Origin: MWCO01 sp964488865
Lineage (GTDB): Bacteria; Myxococcota_A; Polyangia; Polyangiales; Polyangiaceae
NCBI GenBank assembly: GCA_964488865.1
Contig: CAZAWR010000003.1
Location: forward strand, 124,001-188,000
DNA length: 64,000 nucleotides
Direction of reading: 5' to 3'
In this document: one piece after another, positions 60,092-64,000 of the stretch
How the letters are laid out: every line of letters begins with the position of its first letter
How positions within the stretch are numbered: the stretch's first letter is position 1
Notes under the pieces: generated by a model
What the model was told of the DNA's origin: nothing
Database searches by the model: none
Seen by the model: only the letters and a program-made list of their open reading frames with translations
Program-made: the position numbers and the translations under genes

Positions 60092-60886
60092 TCAGGCGTC
60101 GCACTCGGAGACGAGGCTGTAGAGCGTGGGAGCGGTGGCGCCTTCGCCGAGCACGGGTCCGGTGCCCAGGGGCTCGAGCACGAAGATCGGTGCGTCCTTC
60201 CATGCCTCGGCGTTCATGACGCCGAGTGCGAACTTGTCGGTCTTGCCTTCGCGGGTGACTGTCACGAGGCGGGGTCCCGCCGCCTTGGCGCTCGTGTTCA
60301 CGATCGTGTACGTCGCCGGGATCGTGCGCCAGCCGACCTCTCCGGTGACTTCGTCATAGGTGTGCTCGCCCCAAGTGGCCGTGCCGCCAGGGCCGAAGTC
60401 GATCTTCACGCCGTAGCCATAGGCCCCCTGCGCGCGAGCCCAGAAGGAAAGACCCTGGTCGAAGAAGCTCTCCACTCCGGTCCAGTTCTGCCAGTCGGAG
60501 TCCTTGATGACGAGCAGCTCCCCCGTGAGGCTCCGCAGGGTCAAGGACGGAGCGAGCACCTCGCGAAGCGGCGCCGCCCACGGGCTCGTGCGGATCACGT
60601 TGCGGAACTCCCCACACGTCATCACCGCCCGCGACGCGTTGTCCGCGATGCCCCACTGCAGGCCATTCTGACTCTCGCACACGCCGTTGCGAAGGCGATC
60701 CTTCGAGTCGTCGACAGCCTGCTTGTAGTAGGCGAACGCCTCGCCGTAGCTGGCGCCGCAGGCGGTCACGGCATACTCGTTGGCGTCGGTGGTGTCGTGA
60801 CCTTCGTCCTCCACGCCGACGGCGCAACCCAGAGCGAGGGGGGCAAGAGCAAGAGTAAGAGCAAGGGCTGAGGGGAAGGTCTTCAT
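60092..60886 (-). CDS. Putative lipoprotein of unknown function
   Basis: The 264-residue product has a lipobox ALGC (Cys21), an acidic Asp/Glu/Thr stretch and then a folded domain with conserved-looking aromatic residues (FFDQGLSFWARAQGAYGYG, EVGWRTIPATYTIVN) and five further cysteines (including C43, CES and CGE near residues 69 and 91, and the last at 262). No family recognised. The start at 60886 fits the signal. It stands alone, converging with the ribosomal run. Confidence 0.7.
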   Translation of the reverse strand: MKTFPSALALTLALAPLALGCAVGVEDEGHDTTDANEYAVTACGASYGEAFAYYKQAVDDSKDRLRNGVCESQNGLQWGIADNASRAVMTCGEFRNVIRTSPWAAPLREVLAPSLTLRSLTGELLVIKDSDWQNWTGVESFFDQGLSFWARAQGAYGYGVKIDFGPGGTATWGEHTYDEVTGEVGWRTIPATYTIVNTSAKAAGPRLVTVTREGKTDKFALGVMNAEAWKDAPIFVLEPLGTGPVLGEGATAPTLYSLVSECDA

Positions 60887-61277
60887 TAGTTGTCCCACAT
60901 TGTGAATGTTTGTAAGGCAAGCGGGGCGTAGCATGGGGGCAAGGGGTGGTCAATGGGGGAAAGCGACCCCAGATCCGGAGGCACGCCCCCATCCCAGCCC
61001 CCGACAGACGCGACAGACGGGGGAAGGAGCCCCCTCGCGCGCCGCCCACCTCATGGGTGGCAAGTCGCCTTGCCATTCGCAGAGCAAGATCCAGAGCTTG
61101 CTCTCTCGGCCCGTCGCTTCGCTCCGGATCAGGCCACGTTGACGGGGAGCCCACGGCCAAACTGGTCAGCAGGGGACCGGGAACCAGGAATTCTGAATGG
61201 AGGCGTACTTTCGTTCGCGCCCGCCCGCTCCGAGTCCGTGACCGCGACAGTCAGATCGAAGCCGAGAGTGATCCGAT
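60887..61277. other. Intergenic region, no gene seen
   Basis: The 391 bases between two leftward genes contain an 8-bp hairpin (AGAGCAAG 61081-61088 with CTTGCTCT 61097-61104) that may end the GNAT-fusion transcript. A 138-codon plus-strand frame here is Pro/Arg/Ser-rich and enters the neighbouring gene antisense; I do not call it a gene. Confidence 0.5.
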
Positions 61278-63533
61278 TCAGATCATGGCCATGTCAACGT
61301 AGGGCAGGCTATCGAACCACGCTTCGCAGCGAGGCAGGCAGCGAGGCAGGCGTCTTCGGACCCCGATGACGATCCCGGAACGGAAGCGCTGGCAGAGCAA
61401 GCCCTTGGATGCCTGCCGCAGGGGGTCATCGCCGGCGAAGCCGACGTGAAGCAAGTGGTAGCCCTTTCCGACGTGGTCGTTGACGACGCCGTGGATCAGC
61501 GCGCGCATTACGGAGGGGGCCATTTCATCGACGGCCACTCGCGTGAGCGTGACCGTGCGAAGGGCTTCGCCAGCGTGGGGCAGGGGGGGAGCGTGTCGAA
61601 ACACCTTTCGGCTCACCCCGTACAGCGTGCGAATGCCCGTTCCCACAGGAGAGTAGCGGAGGATCTGCGTGCGATGAAAGGCGTGCTGATCCCACGCCGC
61701 TGCCATGCCCACCAGACGGCGGCCGCTCACGGCTACGTACCACCGGTGGGGCTCGAGCCCGGGCAACGCCATGTCCTTCTCGAGCCTTTCCGCATTGACC
61801 TCGGGAGCGAAGAGGCGTCGTGCGTTGGCCCGTGTGAAGAGGCGGGCCATGTCCTCGACGTCGTCGAGGCGTGCCTTGCGGATCTCGATGGAGGGCCGAG
61901 GGAGTTTGCGAAGCAGCAGGACGTTGACGGCCTCGAAGCGGACGCGGCGGGCTTCTCCGAACAGCTCGGAGTACCCGGTGTCGACGGTTCGCTGGGCTGG
62001 AGCGTTACCGCTCTTCACCAGTCCGAACCCGATCTCGACGTCGTTGGAGAGGAGCTCGAGGGCGTGGCGGAGTCCGAGCTCGGCGAGGCGATGTCCTCGG
62101 TAGGGACGCAAGATGCGGGCGTCGCCCCCGTAGAAGCAGCGTCCCTGGGAGGTTCCTGTCCAGCCGCGAAGCTCGCCCGTCATGCAGTAGCCGACCAGCG
62201 TGTCGTCGTGATGGATGCCCACGTAGTGGTGACGTTCGTAGAGGAGATCGGGCCACTGGAAGAAGTTCTGCCCGCGGTCGAAGACGAGGGTGAAGTCGGC
62301 TTGGATGGGGCATGCGCGGTTGATCGCCAGCAAGGCCGGTCCTTGCTCGCGTGCGAGGGGCAGGAAGCGGAAGTGGGGGGGATCGCCGTTGGCCTCAGGC
62401 ACCGGCTCGGTCACGGACGGCTTGCTGGGGCTTGCTCGGGACGCTTCCTCTCCGACGACGCTGCCGCACACGATGGCGTAGAACGGGAAGCGGTCTGTTT
62501 CGCGCAAAGCTCGTCCGCGCTCGGGATCGGCGACGATGCGTTGTCGTAGCGATACGGGGATGGGGCGACTCACATGGATGTAGCGCCAGACGAAGCGAGC
62601 CCCTGGGGCTGCCTTGTCTGCGAGAAGGTGCATTACGCGATCAAAGGCGTCCTGGCCGAGCCAGTCGGGCAAGTTGGACAGGTGGGCCTTGTCGAAGCCA
62701 CCGGGCTCGAGGTTCTCGAGGTAGCTCACCAGATCGCTCTGGATGAGCTGCAGACGGTCGGCCTGTTCGCGGATCGAGCGAACCCCGTCTTCGGAGAGAT
62801 AGGCAGGGACGACGTCGACGTTGTGGACGCGTCCGAGCAGGGTGAGCTGCAGGAGGTGGTTCTGCCACGCGGGGGTTGCGGTACACAGGGCGCGGAAGTG
62901 TTGGAAGTACTGCTGTCCCAGGGGAACCTGGGCGTTGCGGTGTTGCAGCGACCGGGGGTCCATGCCGCGTGAGGAGAAGACCCTGGGATGAAACGCGACA
63001 TCGAACAGCAAGCGCATGCGCCGGCGATCGAAGTGCGATCGAAACACGTCTTGTTGTTGATCGATGGAGGTGCACGCGAACAGGGCGTCGAACCCCTTGC
63101 GTCCGAGGACGGGCAGGGCGACGCGCACGATGCGTGCGACATATTGTTCGTACCTGCCGGCCCAGATGGCCCCGGTTTGGACGTAGTTTTTGTTGCGTAG
63201 CCAGAAGCGACGGGATGGTTCGGGCAGGGCGGGCAAGAGGTGATGGAGCCAGACCATGCGCTGGCTGGCGGGGGCAGGGATGAAGCCGAGGAAGGCGACG
63301 GCGTCGCCGCGGTCGAGGGATCGCGTGGCGGCGAGCTTGAGGCGAGTGAGGTGGAGCTGTGCGGGGTCCACGTCGACTGCATCGACCCTGTTCGCGCCGA
63401 GGGCGAGCAAGGACAGGGGCATGTCGCCGGCGCTCGCGATGGACAGGACGCGGTCGTGGGATGACAGCTCGAGCGCAGCGGACTCGGTCCGTTCGTCTTC
63501 CTGGGACAGTCCGAAGTTATAGAGGAAGCTCAT
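61278..63533 (-). CDS. BtaA-like aminocarboxypropyltransferase fused to two GNAT domains
   Basis: The 751-residue protein starts with a BtaA/DUF3419 domain (1 to about 375): NFGLSQEDERTE, the SAM-binding loop SIASAGD (31-37) and VDAVDVDPAQLHLTRLKL. BtaA moves the 3-amino-3-carboxypropyl group of SAM to diacylglycerol, the first step of betaine lipid synthesis. After a Pro/Ser linker (about 375-395) come two GNAT-like domains: one at about 395-540 with acyl-CoA loop LRPYRGHRLAELGLRH, and one at about 547-730 (IEIRKARLDDVEDMARLF, GRRLVGMAAAW). Typical BtaA ends near residue 410. It overlaps the upstream dehydrogenase-like gene by ATGA. The function of the fusion is unknown. Confidence 0.78.
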   Translation of the reverse strand: MSFLYNFGLSQEDERTESAALELSSHDRVLSIASAGDMPLSLLALGANRVDAVDVDPAQLHLTRLKLAATRSLDRGDAVAFLGFIPAPASQRMVWLHHLLPALPEPSRRFWLRNKNYVQTGAIWAGRYEQYVARIVRVALPVLGRKGFDALFACTSIDQQQDVFRSHFDRRRMRLLFDVAFHPRVFSSRGMDPRSLQHRNAQVPLGQQYFQHFRALCTATPAWQNHLLQLTLLGRVHNVDVVPAYLSEDGVRSIREQADRLQLIQSDLVSYLENLEPGGFDKAHLSNLPDWLGQDAFDRVMHLLADKAAPGARFVWRYIHVSRPIPVSLRQRIVADPERGRALRETDRFPFYAIVCGSVVGEEASRASPSKPSVTEPVPEANGDPPHFRFLPLAREQGPALLAINRACPIQADFTLVFDRGQNFFQWPDLLYERHHYVGIHHDDTLVGYCMTGELRGWTGTSQGRCFYGGDARILRPYRGHRLAELGLRHALELLSNDVEIGFGLVKSGNAPAQRTVDTGYSELFGEARRVRFEAVNVLLLRKLPRPSIEIRKARLDDVEDMARLFTRANARRLFAPEVNAERLEKDMALPGLEPHRWYVAVSGRRLVGMAAAWDQHAFHRTQILRYSPVGTGIRTLYGVSRKVFRHAPPLPHAGEALRTVTLTRVAVDEMAPSVMRALIHGVVNDHVGKGYHLLHVGFAGDDPLRQASKGLLCQRFRSGIVIGVRRRLPRCLPRCEAWFDSLPYVDMAMI

Positions 63534-64000
63534 CGTTTGATCGTCCCGAGGGCGAGGGGATCCAGCCAGTCTTGTCGGGCCGCGAGGGCGTCGAGTGCTG
63601 CCACGGCGGCGGGGTCGACATCGCCGAGCAGGTGGAGAGCGCGTGCCGCCTCGGGCTCGAGGCCCAGCAGCATCGCCTCGGCGGCGCAGCAGAAAGCGGT
63701 GCCTGGCGGGGAGTGGGAGCTCATGACGAAGTCGGGCTCGGACGGCAGGGACACGACGCCTGCGAGGGGGAGGAACCGGACCTGGTTCGCGGAGCGGACG
63801 GCGGGAGAGACGGAGCCAGGCACGGAGACATCTCCGATGATCGTCCGATGGGGACCGACGTGGTGAGGGAGCAGCAGGGGCTCGGTGGTATTGACGGCCA
63901 GAGCGATGACGTTGCAGCGGCGGAGCTCGGACAGGTCGTTGGTGAAGGAGACGTTGGCCGACTCGGAGAGCGTGGGGCGAAGGGGTTCGAAGTGTTGCGG
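63530..64000 (-). CDS. C-terminal part of NAD(P)-dependent dehydrogenase-like protein (5' end outside window)
   Basis: The frame is open from the right edge for 156 residues. It contains CNVIALAVNTTEPLLLP, then GDVSVPGSVSPAVR, and PPGTAFCCAAEAMLLGLE near the end. This order (Rossmann strand, then DVSxPxxV, then a Cys/Ala-Glu helix) resembles predicted amino-acid dehydrogenases and acyl-ACP reductases of the shikimate-dehydrogenase-like group. The start given by a GTG at 63823 would cut the fold, so the gene most likely begins beyond the window. Its stop overlaps the ATG of the BtaA-GNAT fusion (ATGA), so both act in one operon. Confidence 0.55.
   Translation of the reverse strand, partial: PQHFEPLRPTLSESANVSFTNDLSELRRCNVIALAVNTTEPLLLPHHVGPHRTIIGDVSVPGSVSPAVRSANQVRFLPLAGVVSLPSEPDFVMSSHSPPGTAFCCAAEAMLLGLEPEAARALHLLGDVDPAAVAALDALAARQDWLDPLALGTIKR

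Noticed and set aside
60953..61369. 138-codon plus-strand frame in intergenic region
   Set aside because: Pro/Arg/Ser-rich, no ribosome site and enters the neighbouring gene antisense.
61446..62549. 367-codon plus-strand frame
   Set aside because: Antisense to the BtaA-GNAT fusion gene.

Overview
The window is 64 kb of high-GC bacterial chromosome from a draft assembly, with two 100-base N runs. It most likely comes from a myxobacterium of the Polyangia type (Myxococcota). The evidence is a CarD/CdnL regulator, three membrane-anchored Ser/Thr kinases, several surface lipoproteins with Gly-Gly-Thr/Ser linkers, a C-terminus that looks like a MYXO-CTERM sorting signal, a histone H1-like Lys/Ala protein and two sigma54-type activators. 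No rRNA, tRNA, CRISPR array, prophage or complete insertion sequence was seen.

Layout. 1-1.0 kb: 3' end of gcvPA, closed by a hairpin repeat. 1.0-9.1 kb (minus): a type IV pilus minor-pilin operon (fimT/pilV/pilW/pilX-like, a VWA-PilY1 adhesin and a small lipoprotein), facing a PAS-sigma54 activator at 9.4 kb. 10.8-17.6 kb: a Ser/Thr kinase, rnc with a secreted protein, a parvulin-type PPIase, an orphan DNA methyltransferase, trpS, a lipoprotein and cdnL. 17.9-25.1 kb: a Ppx/GppA phosphatase, an OmpA-like lipoprotein, the H1-like gene behind a strong promoter, unknown proteins and glyA. 25.3-29.8 kb: a [2Fe-2S] ferredoxin with a repetitive tail (interrupted by N) and an NtrC/NtrB-like two-component pair. 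29.8-34.4 kb (minus): four overlapping genes encoding a barrel-SppA fusion, an ABC ATPase whose nucleotide-binding motifs are lost, an unknown protein and a Nudix hydrolase, preceded by a UDPGP-family uridylyltransferase. 36.0-42.6 kb: kinase, TPR-like protein, kinase, transglutaminase-like protein and a Cys-rich lipoprotein, with a second copy of the hairpin repeat. 43.0-47.6 kb: a cyclic-nucleotide-binding protein with an ATP-grasp enzyme, then three low-complexity surface lipoproteins.

47.8-59.9 kb is a YggS homologue followed by an unbroken ribosomal protein run, rplV to rplQ (S10 distal half, spc and alpha operons joined), with secY, infA, rpmJ and rpoA. The S10 genes that normally precede rplV are not here. 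A clear terminator closes the run. 60.1-64 kb (minus) holds a lipoprotein and a coupled pair: a BtaA-like aminocarboxypropyltransferase fused to two GNAT domains, and the C-terminus of a dehydrogenase-like protein cut by the window edge.

The observations most worth following are the CTAG-bounded hairpin element found twice (with a compensatory base-pair change, each copy starting on the stop codon of the upstream gene), the SppA/pseudo-ABC operon, the BtaA-GNAT fusion, the twin lipoproteins sharing a motif right after the lipidated cysteine, and the lysine-rich extension on ribosomal protein L5. All family calls come from reading motifs; no database search was run.
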